DNA from: Alloscardovia theropitheci | GTDB taxonomy: Bacteria > Actinomycetota > Actinomycetes > Actinomycetales > Bifidobacteriaceae | DNA length: 64,000 nucleotides | Assembly (NCBI RefSeq): GCF_004332295.1 | Contig: NZ_RXLP01000001.1 | Location: 19,224 to 83,223 of the forward strand | Direction of reading: 5' to 3' | Shown: piece after piece, positions 56,145 to 64,000 of the stretch | How the letters are laid out: every line of letters begins with the position of its first letter | Position numbering within the stretch: the stretch's first letter is position 1 | Translations under genes and position numbers: made by a program | The notes under the pieces: generated by a model | What the model was told of the DNA's origin: nothing | Seen by the model: only the letters and a program-made list of their open reading frames with translations | The model's database searches: none

Positions 56145-57110
56145 ATGAATGAAGTAGAGCAGTTAGAAGGCAAAGAATACCGTTCAGGTTTCGTAGCAGT
56201 AGTTGGACGACCAAATGTCGGAAAATCGACACTGATTAACTCTATGATGGGTACACAAATCGCTATTACATCATCACGTCCTGAGACCACTCGTAAGGTA
56301 ATTCGCGCTATTTTGACTACAGACGAGTATCAGATTGTCCTCGTAGATACGCCAGGTATTCACCGTCCTCGTACATTACTTGGTCAGCGCTTGAACGATA
56401 TGGTTGATGAATCCCTTTCTGATGCGGATGCTATCGCTTTCTTACTACCTGCTGATCAGGAAATCGGCCCAGGTGATAAGCGTATTCTTAGCCGTTTACG
56501 CTCTAATTTCTCACACAAGGATGAGAATGGGCATTGGCAGTGGGATAAACCTATTATCGGTGTCTTAACAAAAATTGACGGACTTAATCGTTCTCAATTA
56601 GTAGAAAAACTTATAGAGCTTGACCAATTTGGCAATTTCTCAGAAATCGTTCCAGTATCTGCGAAGGAATACGATAACGTTGATGAGGTTCGCTCGGTAT
56701 TTGCTCAGCAGATGCCGGTAGGACCGCAAATGTATCCAACGAACCAGATTAGCGAAGAGAGTGCTGAAGACACTATCGCTGAGCTTATACGTGGTGCCTT
56801 CCTTGAACAATTATCTGATGAACTTCCTCACTCATTGGCAGTTACGATTGATGCAATTGAATATCCGGAAGAAGATGAATCCGAAGGAGAAGGGCGTGCA
56901 CACGTGTATGCATCAATTTATATCGAACGATCAAGCCAGAAGCCAATCATTCTTGGAAGGGGCGCGGAAAATCTCGTTCGAGTTAAGAAAAAATTACGTA
57001 CTCCGATTAACCGAATTGTGGGGATGAAGTCTACGTTGATTTTGCATGTCAAAATTGCAAAAGATTGGCAGTCGGATCCAAAGAAGCTCGAAAGACTAGG
57101 ATTTAACTAA
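56145..57110 (+). CDS. era: GTPase Era
   Basis: A GTPase for 30S subunit maturation, 321 residues. G1 is GRPNVGKS at 21-28, G3 DTPGIHRP, G4 TKID and G5 SAKE; the KH RNA-binding domain follows (SLAVTIDAIEYPEED, IYIERSSQKPIILGRG). The linker has a short acidic insert. The start follows a GAGGACAT sequence. Confidence 0.97.
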   Translation: MNEVEQLEGKEYRSGFVAVVGRPNVGKSTLINSMMGTQIAITSSRPETTRKVIRAILTTDEYQIVLVDTPGIHRPRTLLGQRLNDMVDESLSDADAIAFLLPADQEIGPGDKRILSRLRSNFSHKDENGHWQWDKPIIGVLTKIDGLNRSQLVEKLIELDQFGNFSEIVPVSAKEYDNVDEVRSVFAQQMPVGPQMYPTNQISEESAEDTIAELIRGAFLEQLSDELPHSLAVTIDAIEYPEEDESEGEGRAHVYASIYIERSSQKPIILGRGAENLVRVKKKLRTPINRIVGMKSTLILHVKIAKDWQSDPKKLERLGFN

Positions 57111-57156
57111 AGTTACAGTTATATCGTATTTTGTTGTACGTCGAAAGGGGAGAACA

Positions 57157-58164
57157 ATGGCGTTCATGACTAATGTAGCAATACTTGGGGCTGGAAAAAT
57201 TGCTCGTAAGATGGCGGAAACTATCAATCTTATGAGTAAGGATTCTAGGTGGGAGGGGCAAGTCAACCTCTACGCGGTCGCTACTCGAGATTCAATCGAG
57301 CGTGCTGAACAATTCGCTCGAGAATTTGAGATTGATGTTGCTTACGGATCGTATCAAGAAATGCTCGACGATCCTGATGTCGATATGGTTTATATCGCAA
57401 CTCCTCATACATTGCACGCGTCTCAAGCAATTATGTGCATGGAAGCAGGCAAACATGTCCTCGTGGAAAAACCATTAGCAATTAATGCTACACAAGCACA
57501 GGCGGTATTTGAAAAGTCACGCGAAACCGGCTTGACCTGTGGCGAGGCGATATGGACACGATATGAGCCGTCACGTCGAATTATTCAAGACATCATTGAC
57601 TCTGGAATCATTGGTGAGATTACTTCGATGAGTGCTAATTTGTCATATCCTATGATGGCAAAGGAACGTATAATTAAGCCAGAACTTGCTGGCGGGGCTC
57701 TCTTGGATGTGGGTATTTATCCGCTTAATTTTGTGTCCATGTTTATGCCAGGAGGCGTCTCGCGTATTGTTTCTTCGGCCCGGTTATCTGAGCAGGGAAC
57801 TGATGAACTGTCACAAACTACATTGTGGTATGACGATGGGAAGATGGCTGATATTACTACATCATATTGGGAAGTAGGAGATCGCTGCGGTATGATTCGC
57901 GGTACCGAAGGTATTATCCGCGTAGAAAATGCTAATAATCCTGAAGAAATTCGAGTATTAAATCGTTCATATGAAACCATTTCTAACCCGGAAATTCCGC
58001 ATCAGCTTACTGGATTCGAATACGAAGTAGATGAGATGCTTACAGCGATTTCTCAGGGCAACGTAGAACCAGTTTCAATGCCTCATGATGAAACTATGCG
58101 AATGATGAGTCTTATGGATAAGATTCGTGAGCAATGGGGGCTGAAGTATCCTGACGAAATGTAA
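57157..58164 (+). CDS. Gfo/Idh/MocA-family oxidoreductase
   Basis: An NAD(P)-dependent dehydrogenase of 335 residues. The Rossmann motif is AILGAGKIARKMA near residues 7-19; DPDVDMVYIATPHTLH and the catalytic-lysine motif HVLVEKPLA follow, then the C-terminal beta domain with GGALLDVGIYPLNF. It may act on a sugar, inositol or trans-dihydrodiol; nothing nearby narrows this down. The start follows AAAGGGGAG. Confidence 0.88.
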   Translation: MAFMTNVAILGAGKIARKMAETINLMSKDSRWEGQVNLYAVATRDSIERAEQFAREFEIDVAYGSYQEMLDDPDVDMVYIATPHTLHASQAIMCMEAGKHVLVEKPLAINATQAQAVFEKSRETGLTCGEAIWTRYEPSRRIIQDIIDSGIIGEITSMSANLSYPMMAKERIIKPELAGGALLDVGIYPLNFVSMFMPGGVSRIVSSARLSEQGTDELSQTTLWYDDGKMADITTSYWEVGDRCGMIRGTEGIIRVENANNPEEIRVLNRSYETISNPEIPHQLTGFEYEVDEMLTAISQGNVEPVSMPHDETMRMMSLMDKIREQWGLKYPDEM

Positions 58165-58328
58165 TGCGAAACCACTTTAGTCGCGATATGGCCTCTGTAT
58201 AATTCTCAAATTCTTTTTGTGAACCTTGTATCTTATACTTTGTATGTGGTATTAATCGGCATATATTGCCAATGCGGTCGATAGCAGGCTTTGTCTATGA
58301 GGATGGGCCGAAGAAAGGAAGCTATGGT

Positions 58329-58527
58329 ATGGATATTAAAGCAGTTTTTCTGAGTATTCTGCGTATGCTCTTTTTTTAGCATTGGTTTTAGGGTAATCGA
58401 AATGATGTTAGCGGGAAACATTTCGATGCTATCTGCATGGCTTAATTATCGACAGTGGATTCCAGCAATTCTCTTCGCTGTAACTGCTGAAGTATTGTAT
58501 CGATATGATAGAAAACGAATTGGGTAA
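58329..58527 (+). pseudogene. Frameshifted small membrane protein (about 65 aa)
   Basis: An ATG at 58329 stands 7 nt after AAAGGAAG. The frame stops at TAG after 16 codons, right behind a run of seven Ts (58371-58377). Removing one T gives an uninterrupted 65-residue protein with two hydrophobic segments (AVFLSILRMLFFSIGF and WIPAILFAVTAEVLYRY) and a basic end (DRKRIG) to the TAA at 58525-58527. No family recognised. It lies in the otherwise empty 58165-58606 gap, behind a possible TATACT promoter element near 58235. Slippage, mutation or a base-calling error could explain it. Confidence 0.55.
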
Positions 58528-58544
58528 ATTATTTATCGCACAAT

Positions 58545-58594
58545 AGTAACGGGTTGATTCCTGAGTAATTCAGAAATCAACCCGTTACTTTATT
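58545..58594. terminator. Bidirectional terminator before fadD
   Basis: AGTAACGGGTTGATT (58545-58559) pairs perfectly with AATCAACCCGTTACT (58575-58589), with an inner CTGA/TCAG stem, and TTTATT follows. It serves the small plus-strand gene and the convergent fadD. Confidence 0.88.
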
Positions 58595-58606
58595 GAGGAA
58601 AGATAG

Positions 58607-60637
58607 CTACTTCTTGCGTGGCTTATACATTTGAGTATCAAGCAGCTTTTGGTAACGAGCCAAAACTTTTGGTCGGATGACCTTCATAGACGCCGTAAGC
58701 AAACCATTGTCTTGAGAGAATTCTTCAGGAAGGATGATGAACTTACGTACAGATTCAGCACGAGAAACTCCGTCATTTGCCTTATCAACGAATTTTTGAA
58801 CTTCGGCACGTACAGCAGCATTATTAGCAATTTCCGACATAGTCATATCCGTATTCAAACCTTCGGATTCAATCCATGCACGGGTAGCTGGTTCATCTAG
58901 AGTAATGAGAGCTGAGATGAATGGACGCTTATCGCCAAGTACGAGAGCTTGAGAAACAAGAGGACAACGCTTAATCGCTTCTTCAATAGGGGAAGGTGAC
59001 ACATTCTTACCACCAGCAGTAATAATCAAATCCTTCTTACGACCGGTAATATAGAGCAAACCTTCAGGAGTCAAAGCTCCCAAATCGCCGGAAGCAATCC
59101 AACCGTCCTCGGTAAAGGTAGAAGCAGTTGCTTCAGGATTCTTATGATACGCCTTAAAAGCGCCAGCACCCTTGATCTGAATTTCTCCGTCTTCAGCTAA
59201 GCGAAGAGAGAATCCTGGGAAAGCGATACCGACTGAGCCGGCATGGAATGGCACAGACAATGGTGTGAACGCACATGGAGCTGTTGTTTCAGTCATTCCA
59301 TAACCTTCATATACAGGTAAACCTGCTCCGCGGAAGAATGCCAAAAGCTGTGGATCAAGTGGAGCGCCACCGCATACAAGCCACTTAGCACGTCCACCAA
59401 GAGCCTGACGAAGTGAAGAGTACACAATAGGGTCGAAGCTTGCTCGACGAGCCGTTGCTACTGCGCTAGCATGACCATTTTCAGAAATTTGGTTCATATA
59501 ATCGCGTGCAGCATTAGCAGCAGCATTGAATACATGCCCCTTAACACCGCGACCAGCTTTCTGAGATGCAGCGTTATATACCTTCTCGAATACACGAGGA
59601 ACACCAATCATAATAGATGGGCGAGCTACTGCGAGATCAGATAGGAGAGTGCTAATACCTGTAGCGATATAGATATGGATACGACTATTAACTACACCGT
59701 AATTAATTGCGCGGGCGAAGACATGGGCCTGTGGGAGGAACATAAGAATAGTGTTCTTCTCATCTTCGAGCAAATCTGGCAGGAACGCGCTAAGATTCAT
59801 TGCAAAAGCGAGATAATTTTCGTGGGTCATTTCTACACCCTTAGGCGCAGAAGTTGAACCAGAAGTATACACGATAGAGCACAGGTCGCTCTTTCTCAAG
59901 CTTGCAATACGCGCGTCAAGTTCCTCATCAGAAATGGAATGACCATAAGCTTGGAGCTCTTCAAGAGCGCCATTTTCCAAGCAGCTAACAAACTTTAGGC
60001 TTGGGCAAGCATCAATTGCTCCTTCAGCTTCTTCATACATGTCTCGAGTCTGAACGACAAGTACAGAAGCATCAGAATTATTGACAATCATTCGTATCTG
60101 TTCCGATGAATCAGTGTCGTAAATCGTTGCAAGAATACCGCCGACAGCGAGTACCGCAGCATCAAAAATGTCCCATTCATAGCTGGTCTGGCACATGAAT
60201 GCGATGCAATCGCCTTTCTTCACGCCACGCTTAATTAAGCCTTTTGCGGTGCGACGAATATCAGAGAGCACCTGATTCGCAGTTCGATTTTCCCACTCAC
60301 CGTGGCGCTTAAATGTATAAAGGATGTCTTCGCCCATATCTTGAGCACGCTTTTCGTACAAGTTATAGACAGACATATTGTCTGGAATATTGCGGACACC
60401 TTCGGTTGTAGTCGTTAAAAGACCGGATTCAGGATCGATAAAGGTGGTTGTTGGGAATTCTGGCGAAGACCAGTTCATTATATGTGGATTATTAAAAGCT
60501 GACTTATCAAACGCAGTAGGTGAACCAAATGCAACGTGTTGTTCTGTCTCGTTGCTGGTTGTTACGGAGTTTATGGAATTTTTTACAGATTCTACCGTAC
60601 GGTTAAAAGCTGAAGATACTGAGTCAAGAATGCTCAT
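58607..60637 (-). CDS. fadD: Long-chain fatty acid-CoA ligase
   Basis: An ATP-dependent acyl-CoA synthetase of 676 residues in the AMP-binding superfamily. The adenylate motif YTSGSTSAPKG is at 257-267, YEGYGMTETTAP follows, then GWIASGDLG and the C-terminal GRKKDLIITAGGKNVSP hinge. A polar stretch of about 60 residues precedes the enzyme core. It activates exogenous fatty acids, probably for lipid synthesis because no beta-oxidation genes are nearby. The start is divergent from pcp. Confidence 0.93.
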   Translation of the reverse strand: MSILDSVSSAFNRTVESVKNSINSVTTSNETEQHVAFGSPTAFDKSAFNNPHIMNWSSPEFPTTTFIDPESGLLTTTTEGVRNIPDNMSVYNLYEKRAQDMGEDILYTFKRHGEWENRTANQVLSDIRRTAKGLIKRGVKKGDCIAFMCQTSYEWDIFDAAVLAVGGILATIYDTDSSEQIRMIVNNSDASVLVVQTRDMYEEAEGAIDACPSLKFVSCLENGALEELQAYGHSISDEELDARIASLRKSDLCSIVYTSGSTSAPKGVEMTHENYLAFAMNLSAFLPDLLEDEKNTILMFLPQAHVFARAINYGVVNSRIHIYIATGISTLLSDLAVARPSIMIGVPRVFEKVYNAASQKAGRGVKGHVFNAAANAARDYMNQISENGHASAVATARRASFDPIVYSSLRQALGGRAKWLVCGGAPLDPQLLAFFRGAGLPVYEGYGMTETTAPCAFTPLSVPFHAGSVGIAFPGFSLRLAEDGEIQIKGAGAFKAYHKNPEATASTFTEDGWIASGDLGALTPEGLLYITGRKKDLIITAGGKNVSPSPIEEAIKRCPLVSQALVLGDKRPFISALITLDEPATRAWIESEGLNTDMTMSEIANNAAVRAEVQKFVDKANDGVSRAESVRKFIILPEEFSQDNGLLTASMKVIRPKVLARYQKLLDTQMYKPRKK

Positions 60638-60703
60638 GAGCTTCCTCTCTAATAGTCTTAAGTATTCTTTAGTTTACGTGTAACGTTGGATACGCGCGTT
60701 AGT

Positions 60704-61450
60704 ATGGATGTGATGAAAATACTGATAACTGGTTTTGATCCTTTCGATGGAGAAGATATCAACCCATCGTGGGAGGCAGTACGCCGTGTTCCTGCGGCAA
60801 TGAAATCTTTCGCTATGCAAGGTAACGTGGGTAGCAGGCACAAAGAAGGAACAGAGGAGTGTCAGATTATTGCATATCAAATTCCTACTGAATTTGATAC
60901 TTCTGCTAAACTTTTATGGGAAAAGATACAAGAAGTTAAGCCGCAGATTGTGCTGTGTGTCGGACAAGCCGGAGGAAGAGCTGGTATAACGCCCGAACGC
61001 ATTGCGATAAATATTGATGATGCCCGAATTCCTGATAATCGTGGCAATCAACCTATAGACAGGCGTATACAGTCTGATGGTCAGCCAGCTTACTTTTCAA
61101 CATTACCGGTTAAAGCAATGGTGGATGAACTTAAGAAGGCTGGAATACACAGTTATCTTTCCAATACTGCTGGTACTTTTGTGTGCAATCACATTATGTA
61201 TCAAGCCTTATATTATGCTGATAAGAGCGTTCTGCGGAGCCTGGACGAAAATATCGAGACCTATTCTTTCCAAGCTGGTTTCGTGCATGTACCATATATT
61301 CATGAACAGGTTAGTGATAAAGAGAATACTTCGCAGTTACCATCTATGAGTGTTGATGAAATAGTGCGTGGCCTGTGTATTTGTATAAGCACAATTATCG
61401 ATTTATATGGGAAAGAAGATCGTCATATCGTAGGCGGTACAGAATTCTAG
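60704..61450 (+). CDS. pcp: Pyroglutamyl-peptidase I
   Basis: A cytoplasmic cysteine peptidase that removes N-terminal pyroglutamate. From the ATG at 60704 the protein has 248 residues with the catalytic triad E98 (ITPERIAIN), C161 (SNTAGTFVCNH) and H195 (GFVHVPY), and ILITGFDPF at the start. It is longer than the usual 215 because of an insert at 33-52 and an extended C-terminus. The start is uncertain; the ATG at 60713 is equally possible, and neither has a good ribosome binding site. Confidence 0.9.
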   Translation: MDVMKILITGFDPFDGEDINPSWEAVRRVPAAMKSFAMQGNVGSRHKEGTEECQIIAYQIPTEFDTSAKLLWEKIQEVKPQIVLCVGQAGGRAGITPERIAINIDDARIPDNRGNQPIDRRIQSDGQPAYFSTLPVKAMVDELKKAGIHSYLSNTAGTFVCNHIMYQALYYADKSVLRSLDENIETYSFQAGFVHVPYIHEQVSDKENTSQLPSMSVDEIVRGLCICISTIIDLYGKEDRHIVGGTEF

Positions 61451-61545
61451 CAGCATGCATACAAAATTTGATGAGAAAGCGAAACGCAAAACCGACACTT
61501 TTCTCATATTTTAATAAAAATCTTTTGTCGTCTTTCATTTCAGGT

Positions 61546-61567
61546 TACACTTGGTTGGTATGACCAA
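61546..61567 (+). promoter_or_regulatory. Possible pntA promoter with overlapping dyad
   Basis: A -10-like TACACT (61546-61551) is followed by TTGGT-ATG-ACCAA (61555-61567), a small dyad placed where the transcription start would be. A TTTTGT lies 17 bp upstream of the -10. Low confidence. Confidence 0.3.
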
Positions 61568-61646
61568 ATGGCTCAATTGTGGAGTGGCTGCTGTATAGCT
61601 GTGTATGTCAGTGATGAAGCAGCGATAGTAGAGTTAAGGAGGACTC

Positions 61647-62804
61647 GTGTCTGACAAAGATGTGACGGTTATATATGGTGTGCTCAATGAGCGTACCGAA
61701 CATGAAAAAAGAGCTGCGCTAACGCCTGATATCGTTTCGCGTCTTACAAAAAGCGGCATTCAATGCCTTATGGAATCAGGTGCCGGGTTAGATGCGCATT
61801 TTTTGGATAGCGATTATGAAAAAGCAGGAGCACGTATAGCTAGTCGTGATGAGATAATCACAATAGCTGACGTCCTTGCGTTTATAAGTCGTCCAACATC
61901 CGAAGTCGTGTCATCGCTGAGAGCTGGTACATGGATAGTAGGCGCGATGAATTCTTTTACAGATGAAGGGTACATCAACATACTTAAGACTTCCGGTGTT
62001 ACTGCAGTAGCAATGGAGAGACTTCCACGTCAGTTATCTTCCGCTCAATCCATGGATGAAATGACGTCCCAAAATTCGATTACGGGATACAAAGCTGTTC
62101 TTAAAGCTGCAGATGCGTATACATCAATTTTACCAATGATGACAACGGCTGCTGGCACAATTCGTCCAGCTAAAGTTTTAGTACTGGGAGCAGGAATCGC
62201 AGGACTTCAAGCAATTGGTACAGCAAAGCGTTTTGGCGCAGTCGTTACAGGATATGATGTACGTCCGGCAGCTCAGAGCGAAGTTGAATCTTTAGGCGCA
62301 AAATTCCTTGACTTGAATATCGACTTAGGAAAAGATCAGGGCGATGGCGGATATGCGCGTGAATTATCTGACGAGGAGAAAGTACTCCAGCAAGCTGCCG
62401 TTGATCAGAAAGCATCGGAATTCGATATTATTATCACCACTGCACAGGTTCCAGGGCGTAAACCACCGGTGCTCTTGACCGCAAAGGGTATAGCATGTCT
62501 TAAACGAGGGGCAGTGGTTGTCGATTGCGCTGCAAGTGAATTTGGTGGCAACGTTGAAGGGTCAAAGCCACGAGAAGTAATACGTACAGACAATGGCGTT
62601 ACCATTCTAGGCTTGCCAGATCTAGCGAGTGATGTTTCTACAACTGCATCCCAGCAAATTTCCCGTAATTTAGCGGATACTGTTCTTCATTTCATGCGCG
62701 AGAAAGATGGACAGATAAAGCTCACGGTTGATTTTGATGACGAAATCGATAAGGCGATGATCGTAGCTTATTCGCAAGAAAACGTGAACGAGAATAAGGA
62801 GTAA
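61647..62804 (+). CDS. pntAa: NAD(P) transhydrogenase subunit alpha, part 1 (NAD-binding)
   Basis: The soluble NAD(H)-binding domain I of proton-translocating transhydrogenase, 385 residues, starting at a GTG behind AAGGAGGA. It has the alanine dehydrogenase-like fold with NERTEHEKRAALTPD near the start, the Rossmann motif LGAGIAGLQAIGTAKRFGA, and TTAQVPGRKPPVL. It is a separate polypeptide from the membrane part, as in three-subunit bacterial forms. The next gene is 4 nt away. Confidence 0.95.
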   Translation: MSDKDVTVIYGVLNERTEHEKRAALTPDIVSRLTKSGIQCLMESGAGLDAHFLDSDYEKAGARIASRDEIITIADVLAFISRPTSEVVSSLRAGTWIVGAMNSFTDEGYINILKTSGVTAVAMERLPRQLSSAQSMDEMTSQNSITGYKAVLKAADAYTSILPMMTTAAGTIRPAKVLVLGAGIAGLQAIGTAKRFGAVVTGYDVRPAAQSEVESLGAKFLDLNIDLGKDQGDGGYARELSDEEKVLQQAAVDQKASEFDIIITTAQVPGRKPPVLLTAKGIACLKRGAVVVDCAASEFGGNVEGSKPREVIRTDNGVTILGLPDLASDVSTTASQQISRNLADTVLHFMREKDGQIKLTVDFDDEIDKAMIVAYSQENVNENKE

Positions 62805-62808
62805 TTTT

Positions 62809-63144
62809 ATGCCAAGTTTAGTCATTGCAATTACGTTGTTCATTTTGGCGCTTCTCATTGGCGTTGAAGTCATAGGTAAAGTTCCAGCGACTTTACACAC
62901 GCCTCTCATGTCGGGAGCAAACTCAATTCATGGAATCATTATTGTTGGTGTGGTTATTGTTGCAGCCCATGCTCACTCTCCATTGGCATATATCTTTATC
63001 TTCTTAGCAGCAGTTTTAGGAACTATGAATGTAGTGGGTGGTTATGTCGTCACCGATCGCATGCTCGAAATGTTTAAATCGTCAAAGTCTGACAAAAAGA
63101 GCGACTCTCAAGACGATTCTCATAATACTCAGGAGGTTAAGTAA
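62809..63144 (+). CDS. pntAb: NAD(P) transhydrogenase subunit alpha, part 2 (membrane)
   Basis: A 111-residue subunit with three to four helices (about 3-20, 27-50 and 57-80) and a charged C-terminal tail. VIGKVPATLHTPLMSGANSIHGI is the family hallmark. It contributes to the proton channel together with PntB. Confidence 0.95.
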   Translation: MPSLVIAITLFILALLIGVEVIGKVPATLHTPLMSGANSIHGIIIVGVVIVAAHAHSPLAYIFIFLAAVLGTMNVVGGYVVTDRMLEMFKSSKSDKKSDSQDDSHNTQEVK

Positions 63145-63146
63145 AC

Positions 63147-64000
63147 ATGGCTTCAACGCTTGATATCGTAACGTGGTTTGTTTATGTACTTTCTGCGGTC
63201 TTATTCGTTATGGGTTTGCACTATATGAATTCGCCGAAAACCGCACGCAAAGGTAACACTGTTTCCGCTGTAGGCATGGTCGTTGCTATAGTTATGGCAT
63301 TCATCCATATGGCGATGACGGGGGTTGAAAGTCCTATCGCTGTTATCGTACTTGTAGTTGGTATCGCAATTGGAGCGCTCGTAGGCGTGTGGTCTGCTCT
63401 CAAAGTTCACATGACTGACATGCCTCAGCTTGTGTCAGTTTTTAACACAGTAGGCGGTGGAGCAGCCGCCTTGGTTGCGTTGAATGATATATTGACCGTT
63501 CAAGTAAGTGCATTAACACTTGTGCTGCTTATCACAGCTGGATTAGGCATTATTATTGGTGCTGTCACTTTTACTGGTTCGCTTATCGCCGCTGGAAAAC
63601 TTCAAGGTATTGTTCCAGGCCGTCCAATTGCTATCAAGGGACAGAATGCGCTCAATACTGTACTCTTGATTGCGACTTTTGCAGCATTCATCATGCTATG
63701 CATACAGCCCGAGCAACGCGTACTGTGGAGCATCGTTACAATCGTTTTAGCATGTGCATATGGTGTGTTCTTCGTTCTTCCAATTGGTGGAGCAGATATG
63801 CCAGTGGTTATTTCCGTGCTCAATGCATGCACTGGTACAGCTGTGGCCATGAGTGGTTTGGCAATTGACAATGTAGCTCTTATCGTCGCTGGTGCGCTAG
63901 TAGGATCTGCTGGCGTTACCTTGTCAGTATTGATGGCTAAAGCCATGAATAGACCATTATCGTCTGTGCTTCTCGGTGGCTTTGGTGACACAGGAACCGA
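63147..64000 (+). CDS. pntB: NAD(P) transhydrogenase subunit beta, N-terminal part
   Basis: The reading frame starts at the ATG at 63147 behind AGGAGG and is open to the right edge (284 full codons). It contains the eight to nine helices of the membrane domain (HMTDMPQLVSVFNTVGGGAAALVA, TFTGSLIAAGKLQG) and the start of the linker (GADMPVVISVLNACTGTAVAMSG, VLMAKAMNRPL, GGFGD). The NADP-binding domain III lies beyond the window. The complex uses the proton gradient to make NADPH from NADH. Confidence 0.95.
   Translation, partial: MASTLDIVTWFVYVLSAVLFVMGLHYMNSPKTARKGNTVSAVGMVVAIVMAFIHMAMTGVESPIAVIVLVVGIAIGALVGVWSALKVHMTDMPQLVSVFNTVGGGAAALVALNDILTVQVSALTLVLLITAGLGIIIGAVTFTGSLIAAGKLQGIVPGRPIAIKGQNALNTVLLIATFAAFIMLCIQPEQRVLWSIVTIVLACAYGVFFVLPIGGADMPVVISVLNACTGTAVAMSGLAIDNVALIVAGALVGSAGVTLSVLMAKAMNRPLSSVLLGGFGDTGT

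Overview
The window reads as one chromosomal segment of a low-GC member of the Bifidobacteriaceae (Actinobacteria). The pointers are a shikimate kinase-dehydroquinate synthase fusion beside aroC and a type II dehydroquinase, the alaS-ruvX-mltG-aro block, a SufBDC-SufS-SufU iron-sulfur operon, an S4 protein lacking the N-terminal zinc cysteines, the rsmE-hinT-phoH-ybeY-corC-era run, and a three-gene pntAaAbB transhydrogenase. The DNA is visibly A+T-rich, which would fit Gardnerella or an Alloscardovia-like genus; the genus is an inference and no marker here settles it.

Layout. 0-12 kb: the 5' part of a GH30 glycosidase running off the left edge; a tryptophan leader peptide and attenuator controlling a stand-alone trpB; a TIGR04076-type protein and an aldo/keto reductase; then transport and housekeeping genes (NhaC-like antiporter, DUF1294, rlmH, VanZ-RDD, CynX-like MFS, DUF1653) and a patB/DUF3737 pair. 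12.5-16 kb: a DUF5692-like membrane protein and a xanthine salvage pair (xpt, permease). 16-33 kb: uvrD/pcrA, rpsD, small envelope genes, alaS-ruvX-mltG, a lone prepilin peptidase, aroC-aroKB-aroQ, a threonine-aldolase-like lyase, DUF1275 and LtrA. 33.5-43.6 kb: pyrG, the suf operon, a tandem L12-C-terminal-like protein, and uraA behind an attenuator-like hairpin.

43.6-50.4 kb is the accessory part and the most unusual. On the minus strand lie a secreted phospholipase A2-like protein and two small membrane proteins. On the plus strand is a lactococcin-972-like bacteriocin locus (secreted peptide, ABC ATPase, large multi-pass membrane protein), in which all three genes carry a lesion: a frameshift in an A7 run, an in-frame stop and a second frameshift in an A4 run. 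The region ends at tRNA-Leu(GAG).

50.6-64 kb is again core genome: an EamA transporter, rsmE-hinT-phoH-ybeY-corC-era, a Gfo/Idh/MocA oxidoreductase, a frameshifted small membrane gene, fadD, pcp and pntAaAb, with pntB cut by the right edge.

Functionally the window covers aromatic amino acid supply (shikimate steps plus TrpB), pyrimidine and purine salvage or synthesis (uraA, pyrG, xpt and permease), Fe-S assembly, rRNA and ribosome maturation (rlmH, rsmE, ybeY, era, rpsD) and redox balance (pntAB). Short perfect tandem duplications (13-14 bp) recur in intergenic regions, and homopolymer frameshifts affect several accessory genes.
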